64,000 bases of DNA from positions 1,674,001-1,738,000 of the forward strand of contig OZ244916.1 of NCBI GenBank assembly GCA_965221835.1. Direction: 5' to 3'. The DNA comes from Persebacter sp965221835 (GTDB taxonomy: Bacteria > Pseudomonadota > Gammaproteobacteria > Tethybacterales > Persebacteraceae). A program made the position numbers and the translations under genes. Positions 1 to 8,707 of the stretch are shown here, piece by piece. The notes beneath the pieces are model-generated. The model was not told the DNA's origin. It did not search any database and worked only from the letters and a program-made list of their open reading frames with translations. The stretch's first letter is position 1. Each line of letters opens with the position of its first letter.

Positions 1-217
1 GCCGCAATCGTGCATAAGCGGGCGAATCGGCGACTTTCAAATGCAATTCGCCGTCTTCGCACGACACCGCACAACAGGAAATTTCGTCAAATCCTGCGGC
101 GGCAATATGCCGCTTCGCCGCCGCTTCCATTTGCGAAAGCAAAACGGCACGCCGCCAGTTTTCCCGCCAACCGCCGTCCGCCAACCCCTGCAAAACATCG
201 CCGATTCGTTTCATCAT
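1..217 (-). CDS. DciA-like (DUF721) protein, 3' end outside window
   Basis: The reading frame opens with ATGATG at 217 and runs leftward off the window without a stop, giving about 72 residues. It starts MMKRIGDVLQ and holds an acidic/aliphatic stretch followed by GELHLKVADSPAYARLR. That last stretch resembles the conserved core of DciA/DUF721 proteins, which usually read DG.L.L.VDSPAWA.RLR. DciA helps load the replicative helicase DnaB in bacteria that lack DnaC. The family assignment rests on this one motif and on the size of the N-terminal part, so it is moderate. A purine-rich GGCGGAT lies upstream of the first ATG. In pseudomonads dciA sits beside secA; here it does not. Confidence 0.55.
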   Translation of the reverse strand, partial: MMKRIGDVLQGLADGGWRENWRRAVLLSQMEAAAKRHIAAAGFDEISCCAVSCEDGELHLKVADSPAYARLR

Positions 218-314
218 CACAAAATCATCCGCCTGCAGTGTACAAAATTTACAAACAATATACAAAACACGCGAACCGGCGAACGAAGACGGCGGATTTT
301 TTTAACAATCGCAT

Positions 315-1136
315 TTAACGGGCGGTGTATTCCATTCGCTTAAATCGCGAAACCGGCGAATATCGCATTTTTTCGTAATCGGGTGCGCGTCTCGCCCGTT
401 TTATTTTTTTCGCACCAAGAACGAATTTCATTTCTATTGTCGCCGTGCGAGTTTGTTTTCCCGCAGACGACCGTTGCATTTCGCCGCCAAATATCAACCA
501 TTCGCGCAAAGCATATTTCGCCGCGATTTTTCCGCGAGTCGTATATTTCGCCGAATCCGTCCGGCTTTTCCAATGCGATACATAACCTTTCAGCGAAAAA
601 CGCGAAGTCGGTTTTAACGAAAAACGATAATCGCCGCCCGCCATCATTCTGCCGCCGCCGAAATAATAATTCGCCGACATCCCGCCGTATTTTCCTTTGT
701 ATTCGCCGCCGCCAAATATCCGCCGCCCGCCGTCTACCGAATCCATTTGCGCGAAAATCCATCCGCCCAACATTCCGCCGTACCATTTTTCGGCGTCCGT
801 CCACCGCCGCACAACGCCGAATCGCACATCCCGCCGTCCGCCCGTTTTGGACGAATCCCACGCCGTCATTCCCGTCTGCAAAAATGCACCCCTAAACGGC
901 ACAATCGCATCCACATCGCCCTGTATTGTTTTTTGTTTCGTTGAAAAACGAATGCGGTTTTTTACCTTAAAATCCCCGCCAAAAAATTGTTTGCCTTTTT
1001 TGTCAACGCGCTTAAATGCATCTTGTATCATTTTTACGCCTTGCCGTCCGGCGAAACAATCGGCAATTTTTTCGCAACCATTTGCGGAAACATCCCCCGC
1101 CAACGCAAAAATCAAAATCAAAATTACCCGTTTCAT
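315..1136 (-). CDS. Inverse-autotransporter-like outer-membrane beta-barrel protein
   Basis: This 273-residue protein starts at ATG 1136 with MKRVILILIFALAGDVSA, a clear signal peptide, so upstream in-frame starts are not used. The mature part is rich in alternating aromatic/glycine strands. Examples are GDVDAIVPF, FLQTGMTAWD, RRDVRFGVVRRW, and a GGGEYKGKYGGMSANYYF-type segment. This order resembles the beta-domain of intimin/invasin (inverse autotransporter) proteins, but no passenger or Ig-like domain follows. The gene starts 11 bases after the stop of the upstream subtilase gene, so the two are probably co-transcribed and may act together at the outer membrane. It could instead be another small porin-like barrel. 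Confidence 0.5.
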   Translation of the reverse strand: MKRVILILIFALAGDVSANGCEKIADCFAGRQGVKMIQDAFKRVDKKGKQFFGGDFKVKNRIRFSTKQKTIQGDVDAIVPFRGAFLQTGMTAWDSSKTGGRRDVRFGVVRRWTDAEKWYGGMLGGWIFAQMDSVDGGRRIFGGGEYKGKYGGMSANYYFGGGRMMAGGDYRFSLKPTSRFSLKGYVSHWKSRTDSAKYTTRGKIAAKYALREWLIFGGEMQRSSAGKQTRTATIEMKFVLGAKKIKRARRAPDYEKMRYSPVSRFKRMEYTAR

Positions 1137-1147
1137 TTTTATCCAAC

Positions 1148-3388
1148 TTACCGAATTTGCAATTCTATGGCGAAAGAAAATCCTTTTGCGTTTGTTGCCG
1201 AGTTCCATTCCGCCGCCGCTGACCATTTGCTGTTTTCTGTTTTTTGCGAATAGCCCGCTGTGTAGATTGTTTGCGGTTTTTGTTTTATGGGGATTTTTGC
1301 GGTTTCGGTGCGGATTGTTTGCACGGATTCGCCGATGAATGCTTTGTGTGAATCGCCGTCCGCTATCGGATAATGCAAAACCATTTCGCCGCCGCTGATT
1401 CGCGATTCTTGTCGGGCGGAAAATTGCAAGTTGTCGTTATGCAAAAATAAATCGCGGTATTGAAATCCCGCCGTCCATTCTTCCGCCCGTGCGTTTTTTA
1501 TTTGCGAAATAAAAGAAGCGGAATCGTAATCCGCTTTTATTTGCGTTCTTCCGTATTCGCCGAATGCGGAAATGCCGCCGTAGTTTTTTGTCGTCCATTT
1601 AACATAGCCGCCTGTGTCGCTTGCGTTTTCCGCCGCAAAAGGCGAACTTCCTTCGCCGATATACGAACTCCGCGAACCGTCATATTCCAAACCGCCCCAA
1701 AAACGAAAACTTTCACCCGCCGTAAAATCATCCGCCTGCATTTCCTTCGCCGCATTTCCAAGTTTTGTTTTTTGCGAATCGCCGCCGACAATATCGGAAA
1801 GCGGAATGTTGTAATAAGAATCATCCGTTATTTTTAAGGCGACCGAAACCTCCGACAAACGCCCCCGCAAATGCGACATTTCGGACGGCAAACTCTCCCG
1901 CAACGAACTCAACGCTAAACCATTTGCCATTTCCAAATTTTCTATGTGGACAATTCCCGCCGATATATTGACAAGCCCCCATCCGTATACTTCATCAATT
2001 CCCTCTTCGCCCAAATCGGTAGCGGTCGTTAAAAGAATTTGCCGAATCATCGTCATCGGCAATTCGGGAGCGGCGGATTTTAATAATGCAAGCGCGCCCG
2101 ATACATGCGGGGTGGAGGCGGAAGTGCCGAAAAACCTTTCATATGCAGTGTCGCTGTCGCTGTCCGTTGTTAAATGGTTTTGTCCGAATGCGAAAACGCA
2201 CCACATCATCGCTACGCCGCATCCGTTTGTAAACAGAGCGGCAACAGTCAAAGTATTTAATGCGCCGACCATTAAGTAATTATCCTCTATATCAGGGCGA
2301 ATGAAGGGATAATATGCGGCAAATTGCGGTGCATTAATGGTGTTATGCACGGTATTGTAATAGTCGTTTGACAAACCCCGCACTTCAATAAGATCTAAAT
2401 CAGCATATAAATTAGCGCGATCATTTGCGCGGAATATTAATGTCCCGTCTGTTGTAATCGCCGCTACGCCTGCGGTCTGGCTTACACCAATATCCGCAGA
2501 ACCCAAACTTGTATTTAGAATACGCACATTTTCATAATGGGAAGACAGCGCTCGCGGTACGTCGGTAATAATTTTAACGGATGGTGCAACACCATGCACA
2601 TCGTTTCCGTTTCGTGCCCCGGCGATAATGCCTGCAACTGCCGTACCATGTAGGGATTTATTGGCGTCTTGACTAAAATTGTTTCGTGCCGATTCTGCCA
2701 GCGTAACGATATTCGCCGCCAAATCCTCATGCGTATTGCGAATTGCAGAATCTCGGATAGCCACGGTGACACCCTGTCCGTGCGCACCATTATTGTACGC
2801 ATGCAACGCTCCCATTCTCGCCAAGGCATAGTTTCCCCGAAATTCGGCGGTGTCGTACACGGACGGAGTAATAGTTTCATCCGGCGGCGGAGTCGGAGTT
2901 TCGTCCGGCGGCGGAGTCGTAGTTTCATCTGGCGGAGTCATAGTTTCATCCGGCGGAGTCATAGTTTCATCAGGCGGCGGAGTCATAGTTTCATCTGGTG
3001 GCGGAGTCGTAGTTTCGTCCGGCGGCGGAGTCGTGGTTTCGTCCGGCGGCGATGGCGGTTTCTCTTTCAGCGTATCAATTTCCGACCGTAAGTTTGCTAT
3101 TTCGTTTTGCAACTCGGTTATCGTTAGGCGGAAGTTGTCAATGTCTGCAAGTAAGGCATCGATTTCTTGCCGCAAAGAATCCGCTTCCGCATTATTTTCC
3201 AAACTATCCAAATCGGAACGCAAACGATTCGCCGCAGTTCGCACTTCCGCTTGCTCCGCCGGAGTAAGCCGCCGTGTTTCTTCGGGCGGCGGCGAATCAT
3301 CCGAATTCACGGACGGAGCGGCACCGCCACCACCACCGCATGCGGAAAGTAAAAATGCTACCAATATCGCATAAAGCATGTTTCGCAT
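1148..3388 (-). CDS. Surface lipoprotein subtilisin-like (S8) protease with autotransporter-like C-terminus
   Basis: The 746-residue protein begins at ATG 3388, seven bases after a perfect AGGAGGT. Residues 1-17 form a lipoprotein signal ending LLSAC (lipid Cys17), followed by five Gly. Residues about 41-110 look like a coiled coil. Residues 111-175 are a proline-rich hinge of repeated PPPDET units. The S8 domain follows with Asp213 (IRDSAI), His247 (LHGTAVAGI), probable oxyanion Asn322 (RAND) and Ser423 (GTSASTP), so the catalytic set is present. From about 530 the sequence turns into short strands like the C-terminal region of S8 autotransporters. Known relatives (NalP, SphB1) are surface lipoprotein subtilases that cut other surface proteins. 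Substrate is unknown; the next gene's barrel protein is a candidate partner. Confidence 0.8.
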   Translation of the reverse strand: MRNMLYAILVAFLLSACGGGGGAAPSVNSDDSPPPEETRRLTPAEQAEVRTAANRLRSDLDSLENNAEADSLRQEIDALLADIDNFRLTITELQNEIANLRSEIDTLKEKPPSPPDETTTPPPDETTTPPPDETMTPPPDETMTPPDETMTPPDETTTPPPDETPTPPPDETITPSVYDTAEFRGNYALARMGALHAYNNGAHGQGVTVAIRDSAIRNTHEDLAANIVTLAESARNNFSQDANKSLHGTAVAGIIAGARNGNDVHGVAPSVKIITDVPRALSSHYENVRILNTSLGSADIGVSQTAGVAAITTDGTLIFRANDRANLYADLDLIEVRGLSNDYYNTVHNTINAPQFAAYYPFIRPDIEDNYLMVGALNTLTVAALFTNGCGVAMMWCVFAFGQNHLTTDSDSDTAYERFFGTSASTPHVSGALALLKSAAPELPMTMIRQILLTTATDLGEEGIDEVYGWGLVNISAGIVHIENLEMANGLALSSLRESLPSEMSHLRGRLSEVSVALKITDDSYYNIPLSDIVGGDSQKTKLGNAAKEMQADDFTAGESFRFWGGLEYDGSRSSYIGEGSSPFAAENASDTGGYVKWTTKNYGGISAFGEYGRTQIKADYDSASFISQIKNARAEEWTAGFQYRDLFLHNDNLQFSARQESRISGGEMVLHYPIADGDSHKAFIGESVQTIRTETAKIPIKQKPQTIYTAGYSQKTENSKWSAAAEWNSATNAKGFSFAIELQIR

Positions 3389-3430
3389 TTTCCTACCTCC
3401 TATGATTTGCATTCGTATTATATTCCGCCG

Positions 3431-3461
3431 CAAAAACCCCCTGCAAAAGCGGGGGATTTTT
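3431..3461. terminator. Rho-independent terminator, bidirectional
   Basis: Arms CCCCC-T-GC (3437-3444) and GC-GGGGG (3449-3455) pair around an AAAA loop. Runs of A and T flank both sides, so it could stop transcription in either direction. It lies just past the stop of the ankyrin/EGF gene and before the subtilase gene, so it separates these two minus-strand units. Confidence 0.75.
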
Positions 3462-3474
3462 ACCGCACAGAAGG

Positions 3475-5778
3475 TTATTCCGGCAGGAAGTACGGTTCCG
3501 GTTCTACGGGCAGATTATATTCCGCCTCGTTTGCCGCGATGCACTCCTCGTCGTATTGCGCCGGGATTTCCGTTACTTCCCCGGTGTCAATATTCAATGA
3601 CGAAGAGGCGGGGGCGATTTGACAATCCGCTTTCGCGTGCTGCACTTCGGCGTGATGGCACTTGACTTTCAACACATTGTTGAGTATATGCCAACGCTCA
3701 TAATAGCGCGCCATGTTATATGCCGACCGCCCGTTTCCTTGCCGCCGATTACAATCCGCCCCGGCGTCCGCCAACGCACCGACCGCATCGGCATGATTTT
3801 GAAAAACCGCGTAACCAATCGGCGTAGCATTTGGGCTCGCCTGTCCGTTCAGATTCAGCCCCTTGTTGATGCTCTTCTGCACCAAATTCAGCGGAATGTC
3901 GTACAAAAGCGCCTCCGCAAAGGGGGTGAAACCAACACCATCTATCAAACTGGGATTGGCTCCGTGATCCAACAAAACACTATATGCCCCCCATCGGTCA
4001 TGTCGGGTGCCGTAATGCCCGGCTGCGGCAAAATGCAGGGCGCTTTCCAACTCTTGCGGTTGTCCACTGGTCGTGGCATCGGAATCGGTTCTCGCATTGA
4101 CAATACTCGCCGCACCGCCGTTTAGCAATGCCAGCAATGCCGCCCGCCTTTCATTCGCTTTCGCGGCGGTCGTCCAACCAAAGACGATGTAATGCAGTGC
4201 GGTATAACCGAGGTCCGCCTTTGAAGCAGGATTCGCGTTGTTTTGCAACAAGTAGACGATCTTGTTGCGCGAATCCCGCGCATTAGGATGCGCCGACGCC
4301 AACAACAAATTGCGCCCATAATGCCCCGAATCCACCGCATGCAAATTGCCGCCGTTGTCGCCGTATTCCTTTATAAATGACGCGTTACGGTAGTACGATT
4401 CCGAAACTGGCGGAATGCTGACGCACCACCTACTAACGGGCATCCAAAACTTGCCTGCGTTTTCACAATAGGCAATAATCGGTTCTAGAATGCAAACGCC
4501 ATTTTTGCGCACAAATCTGTCAACGCAAACGCACGAATTACCTTGCAACTCTTCGTTGTCGCCGCATTGCAGTTCGCAAACGCCATTAATGCGAGTATAA
4601 CCGTCAACGCAATCGCACGAAAAACCGTTGCGAACTTCGTTGTCGCCGCACATCGGAATTATTCTGCAGTCGCCGTTGTTGTCCCGTTCAAATCCCGGTT
4701 CGCAAACGCACGAATTGCCCTGCCACTCTTCGTTTGCGCCGCATTGCAGTTCGCAAACGCCCGCCGAATTCCGTTCATAGCCGTTATCGGTATCGCAATC
4801 GCACATATTGATTGCATCGTTGTAGTTTTCGCCTTCCACGCAAATGGGAATTATTTCGCAAACGCCGCCGTTAATGCTAACAAATCCGTCAACGCAAACG
4901 CACGAATCGCCGTTCAGAACTTCGTTTTCGCCGCATTGCAGTTCGCAAATGCCCGCCGAATTCCGTTCATAGCCGTCAACGCAAACGCACGAAAAACCGT
5001 CGCGAACTTCGGTGTTCGGGTCGCATTTCGGAACACACTCGCCAAAGATTCGCTCTTCGTCCGCCGCACAATTCGGTACGCATTCATGCCCGTTTACCAT
5101 CTCGTAGCCGTCAATGCATTGGCAGGCGTTATTTACGGGATGCTGATAATCGGGGCAATCCAAAACGCAGCCGCCGAAGTTGTCGGGGACATGACTATCA
5201 AGGCAGATGCAGGCGATTCCGTCATCGCCCCGTTGCATATTGTCGCCGCATTCGGGCGGGTTTATGCACGAGTCGCCGATGCGCACGGTTTCGTTCGGAC
5301 AGTCCGCCCCGTTTTGCACGAGATATTCGGCGATAGAATCAAATCCGCCGTCCATAGCGTACTCCAAAACGGATTTGTTTTGTCCGCCGCCGATTGCGGA
5401 AATACTGCCGCCTTTTTCCTGCAACAGTTCCACCAGCGTCTGATTGCCGTTTTGCGCCGCCCACATCAGCGGAGTCCGTCCGCTGTTGCTGGAGATATTC
5501 ACATCCGCCGGATCGTGCGGGTCGTTTATCAACAACTCGGCGATTTCGGTGCGATTTTCTTTTACCGCCAGCAAAAGCGCAGTTCGTCCATTCTCGTCGG
5601 TGGCGTTAATGTCCACCGGTGTTTCGTCACGGTTTGCCAACAGCATTTCCACTTTTGACAAATTGCCGCTTTCTGCAGGTTTGCAAAGTACACATTCCGC
5701 ATAAGCGGGCGGTGCAATCAATGCCCCGAATGACAATGCGAAAATCGCCGCTGTTTTTTTCCAAAGATTGTTTTTCAT
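3475..5778 (-). CDS. Secreted ankyrin-repeat protein with central Cys-rich EGF-like array
   Basis: The 767-residue product starts at ATG 5778 behind AAGGGATGG. A Sec signal peptide ends PAYA|E near residue 27, so the protein is exported. Ankyrin-type repeats occupy about 30-165 (e.g. DENGRTALLLAV, NSGRTPLMWAA). About 165-440 holds roughly a dozen short units of the form CG.NE...G.SCVC.DGY.R..G.CE, resembling EGF/TIL-like modules with regular cysteines. A second set of ankyrin repeats follows at about 480-700 (LGYTALHYIVF, ESALHFAAAG). There is no membrane anchor after the signal peptide. Both repeat types mediate protein binding in eukaryotes, and exported ankyrin proteins are common in symbionts and pathogens. 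A host-interaction role is inference. Disulfides would form outside the cytoplasm. Confidence 0.8.
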   Translation of the reverse strand: MKNNLWKKTAAIFALSFGALIAPPAYAECVLCKPAESGNLSKVEMLLANRDETPVDINATDENGRTALLLAVKENRTEIAELLINDPHDPADVNISSNSGRTPLMWAAQNGNQTLVELLQEKGGSISAIGGGQNKSVLEYAMDGGFDSIAEYLVQNGADCPNETVRIGDSCINPPECGDNMQRGDDGIACICLDSHVPDNFGGCVLDCPDYQHPVNNACQCIDGYEMVNGHECVPNCAADEERIFGECVPKCDPNTEVRDGFSCVCVDGYERNSAGICELQCGENEVLNGDSCVCVDGFVSINGGVCEIIPICVEGENYNDAINMCDCDTDNGYERNSAGVCELQCGANEEWQGNSCVCEPGFERDNNGDCRIIPMCGDNEVRNGFSCDCVDGYTRINGVCELQCGDNEELQGNSCVCVDRFVRKNGVCILEPIIAYCENAGKFWMPVSRWCVSIPPVSESYYRNASFIKEYGDNGGNLHAVDSGHYGRNLLLASAHPNARDSRNKIVYLLQNNANPASKADLGYTALHYIVFGWTTAAKANERRAALLALLNGGAASIVNARTDSDATTSGQPQELESALHFAAAGHYGTRHDRWGAYSVLLDHGANPSLIDGVGFTPFAEALLYDIPLNLVQKSINKGLNLNGQASPNATPIGYAVFQNHADAVGALADAGADCNRRQGNGRSAYNMARYYERWHILNNVLKVKCHHAEVQHAKADCQIAPASSSLNIDTGEVTEIPAQYDEECIAANEAEYNLPVEPEPYFLPE

Positions 5779-6271
5779 TTTTCCATCCCTTTTGTTTTCG
5801 CCGGGAAAAACGCCCCGACATACGCCGTCCCTTTCATCATACCCGAAAAAGAATTCGGATGTCAACCCTTTGCGGGAATGTTTTGCGAAAATTTGCCGGA
5901 ATTCGCGCAAATCTCTGATTTTTTTTGCGTTTTTTCGGCATTTTGGTTATCTACCGAATATTTCCGTTTTCCAAAAAAATGAAATAGTTTGCTAACCGAA
6001 TATTTCCGTTTGCAAAAAAATAAAATGGTTTGCCGACTAAATTAAAATTTTAACCAACTATTTGCATAGCGGGGCGGATTAATCTTTTAATCGGCGGGCG
6101 GAGAAAGGGATTTTCGCCGTCTATTCTTTCGCCCGTGCGTTTTGGATTTTTGGAATGACGGAAGCGAGGGGAGTCGGCGGATTCATTCGCATTTTTTGCA
6201 GGGCGCGTTATAATCGGGGCGAGGGGAAATGCGATGATTCTTAAAACGATATTTGCGAGGGGCGCGGAATA
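5779..6271. other. Intergenic region between divergent genes
   Basis: This 493-base AT-rich stretch separates the ankyrin gene from the aminotransferase gene. It contains a two-copy tandem repeat (entered separately) and a TATAAT at about 6209, which could drive the aminotransferase gene with a leader of about 55 bases. I see no credible coding frame. Confidence 0.6.
5953..6036. repeat. Two-copy tandem repeat, about 42 bases each
   Basis: The unit ACCGAATATTTCCGTTT followed by C/GAAAAAAAT, AAAT and GTTTGC occurs at about 5953 and again at about 5996 with few mismatches. It is non-coding. Its role is unknown; it could be a decayed intergenic repeat or binding sites. Confidence 0.65.
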
Positions 6272-7564
6272 ATGTCCGCCGAAAAATCGCAAAAACAATT
6301 GTTCGCCGCTGCCGATGCGGCATTGCCGGGCGGCGGGCTGGGCGGTTATGCGTTGGCGGATGATGTGCGGTTTGTCTTTGCGCGTGGCGAAGGGGCGAAG
6401 TTTTGGGATGCGGACGGGCGCGAATTTGTGGATTATGCCGCCGGTGCGGGCGCGCTGATTCTCGGACATTCGCCGCCCGCTGTGGTTGCCGCCGCAAACC
6501 GGCAAAACGCGCGCGGAATGCACATGTTTGGTGCGTTGTCCGATGTCGCTGTGCAACTCGCCGCACGACTCGTGCGCGATATTCCGTGCGCCGAAAAAAT
6601 TGTATATGCGACCACCGGTTCGGAAGCGACCGCCTATTGCATCCGCCTCGCGCGCGCCTTTACCGGACGCGAAAAAGTTCTTAAATTCGCGGGCGCCTAT
6701 CACGGCAATCACGATTATGCGATGGTGTCCGCATTTTCGTCCGCCGCCGATTGTCTTGCCGTCGCCGATACCGCCGGTATGCCGCAAGGTGCGCGCGATT
6801 CAATTTTGGTTGCGCCGTTTAACGATTTGGCGGCGACGACGGCGGTTGCCGAATCGCATGCGGCGGATTTGGCGGCGATTATTGTGGAACCGGTGCAGCG
6901 AATTATCGCCGGGGATGAATCGTTTTTGCGCGGACTTCGCGCCCTTTGCGACCGGCTGGATGCGGTTTTAATTTTTGACGAAGTGGTGACCGGCTTTCGC
7001 ATCGCTTACGGCGGTGCGCATGCGGCATCCGGAATTCGTCCCGATTTGGCGAGTTTCGGCAAAATCATCGGCGGCGGCGGACCGTTGTCGGCAGTTGCGG
7101 GAAAGGCGGAAGTTATCAATTTGGCGGACCCGTCCCGGCGCGGTGAAAAAAACTACGCGTATTTTAACGGTACGCTGCACGGCAATCCGGTGGCGGCGGC
7201 GGCGACTTTGGCGATGCTGGACGAATTGCAGACACCGGGATTTTACGATTCGTTGAACGCGCATGCCGAAATGTTTTGCGACGAGGCGGAAAAAATATTA
7301 AAACGCCGCAACATACCGGCGATTGTCGCGCGCGCGGGTTCCATGTGGCAGTTTTTGTTTTGCGAATCGCCGCCGAAAAACTATGCCGATGTCGCCGGCA
7401 GCGATATGGCGGCGGCGCGCCGTTTAGATTCGGAAATGTTGCGGCGCGGACATTATATGTTGCCCGGCGTGCGCCGTTTTGTTTCCGCCGCACACGCCGC
7501 CGAAGATTTTGATGCGACTTTGCGCACGCTGGATGATATTTGCAAAACGAAGGCGGCGTTATGA
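6272..7564 (+). CDS. Class III PLP-dependent aminotransferase, glutamate-1-semialdehyde aminomutase-like
   Basis: The 430-residue enzyme shows the class III layout: N-terminal GGGLGGYALADDVRF, cofactor-site ATTGSEATAYCIRLARA, HGNHDY, IFDEVVTGFR with the pyridine-binding Asp, and the PLP lysine in ASFGKIIGGG. The overall pattern is closest to the glutamate-1-semialdehyde aminomutase branch. That branch includes many catabolic transaminases, so a haem role is not assured. The start at 6272 has GAGGGGCGG close upstream. The next gene overlaps by ATGA, so it and the enolase-superfamily enzyme are translationally coupled and probably serve one pathway. The substrate is not readable from sequence. 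Confidence 0.75.
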   Translation: MSAEKSQKQLFAAADAALPGGGLGGYALADDVRFVFARGEGAKFWDADGREFVDYAAGAGALILGHSPPAVVAAANRQNARGMHMFGALSDVAVQLAARLVRDIPCAEKIVYATTGSEATAYCIRLARAFTGREKVLKFAGAYHGNHDYAMVSAFSSAADCLAVADTAGMPQGARDSILVAPFNDLAATTAVAESHAADLAAIIVEPVQRIIAGDESFLRGLRALCDRLDAVLIFDEVVTGFRIAYGGAHAASGIRPDLASFGKIIGGGGPLSAVAGKAEVINLADPSRRGEKNYAYFNGTLHGNPVAAAATLAMLDELQTPGFYDSLNAHAEMFCDEAEKILKRRNIPAIVARAGSMWQFLFCESPPKNYADVAGSDMAAARRLDSEMLRRGHYMLPGVRRFVSAAHAAEDFDATLRTLDDICKTKAAL

Positions 7565-8664
7565 AAATAATCCGCGTTTCGCTGTGGCGGGTCTCTCTCA
7601 AAAGCCATGCCGCCTATTACATGACCGGCGGCAAAACATGCGAGTCGGTGGATACTATCGTGTTGCGTGCCGATACCGATTCGGCAATTTGCGGCTGGGG
7701 CGAAGTGTGCTGCATTCCGCGCTATCTGCCCGCCTATTCCGCCGGAGTCGCGCCCGCATTGGCGGAGTTGGCGCCGCTGTTTTTGGGTGCGAATCCTGTC
7801 GGGGCGGAGGCGTTGACGGATTCGCTAAACCGCGCCCTGCCGGGACACGGTTATGCAAAATCGCCGCTGGACATCGCGTTGTGGGACATTACCGCGCGCG
7901 CTGCGGGGTTGCCGCTGTATGCGTTGCTGGGCGGTTTGCGGGCGACATCGCTGCCGCTGTATCATTCCATCACCTGCATTGCGCCGGACGAAATGGCGAA
8001 AATCGCCGCCGAAGAAAAAAAGAAAGGCATTATGCAGTTTCAAGTCAAACTCGGCGCGGACGATAATCCGGCGGCGGACATTGCGCGGTTGCGGCGGGTG
8101 CGCGAAGCGGTCGGCGCGGATTCTTTGGTGTATGGCGATTGGAATTGCGGCGCATCGCGTTTGGATGCGACGCGAGTCGGGCGGGCGGTTTCGGGTTTGG
8201 ACATTATGCTGGAGCAGCCGTGTGCGACTTTGGAAGAATGCGCGGCGGTGCGTGCGGCGACCGGATTGCCGATGAAAATTGATGAAAACGCGCACGACAC
8301 GGCGAGTTTACTCGCGGCGTATTCGCTGGGATGTATGGATGCAGTTGCGTTGAAAATTTCCAAATTCGGCGGTTTGGGCGCGTTGCGGCGGGCGCGCGAT
8401 TTGTGTCTGCATTTGGGCGCGAAAATGTGCATAGAAGATTGTTGGGGCGGCGACATTGCGACAGCGGCGGCGTTGCATTTGGCGGCGGCGACTTCGCCGG
8501 CGGCGGTGATGAATGTTTGCGATTTGTCAGGTTATGTTTCGCCGCGTTTGGATTCTGCCGCGCCGTCCCGCAAAAACGGACGCATTTCGCCGCCGTCCGG
8601 AATCGGACTCGGTGTGTCGCCGGACGCGGAAATTCTCGGCGAACCGTTCGTTGTCTGGGAATAA
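7561..8664 (+). CDS. Mandelate racemase/muconate lactonizing (enolase superfamily) enzyme
   Basis: The 367-residue protein starts at ATG 7561, overlapping the previous stop (ATGA). It has the capping domain with a mobile loop, then a barrel with metal ligands in YGDWN, MLEQP and KIDEN, and the opposite-face base lysine in LKISKFGG. The usual KxK pair reads Q161-V-K163 here, so the first lysine is Gln. This subgroup includes muconate cycloisomerase, N-succinyl amino acid racemase, hydroxyproline-betaine epimerase and cis-3-hydroxyproline dehydratase. With a Rieske oxygenase and a dimethylglycine-dehydrogenase-type gene alongside, a role in proline-betaine or hydroxyproline catabolism is attractive, but it is inferred only from context. 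Confidence 0.75.
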   Translation: MKIIRVSLWRVSLKSHAAYYMTGGKTCESVDTIVLRADTDSAICGWGEVCCIPRYLPAYSAGVAPALAELAPLFLGANPVGAEALTDSLNRALPGHGYAKSPLDIALWDITARAAGLPLYALLGGLRATSLPLYHSITCIAPDEMAKIAAEEKKKGIMQFQVKLGADDNPAADIARLRRVREAVGADSLVYGDWNCGASRLDATRVGRAVSGLDIMLEQPCATLEECAAVRAATGLPMKIDENAHDTASLLAAYSLGCMDAVALKISKFGGLGALRRARDLCLHLGAKMCIEDCWGGDIATAAALHLAAATSPAAVMNVCDLSGYVSPRLDSAAPSRKNGRISPPSGIGLGVSPDAEILGEPFVVWE

Positions 8665-8707
8665 AACGGCGCAAAGTTGCGCGGCGGGCGGTGGTTTGCC
8701 GCGCGGA

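Noticed and set aside
2850..3374. Plus-strand frame rich in VSSGGG repeats
   Set aside because: It is the antisense of the PPPDET hinge and coiled coil of the subtilase gene.
4543..5658. Long plus-strand open frame of 371 codons
   Set aside because: It lies antisense to the Cys-rich array of the ankyrin/EGF gene and mirrors its repeats; it has no signal or family pattern.
6272..7564. hemL (glutamate-1-semialdehyde aminomutase proper)
   Set aside because: The fold branch fits, but coupling to an enolase-superfamily gene and the amine catabolic context make a haem role uncertain, so no symbol was given.
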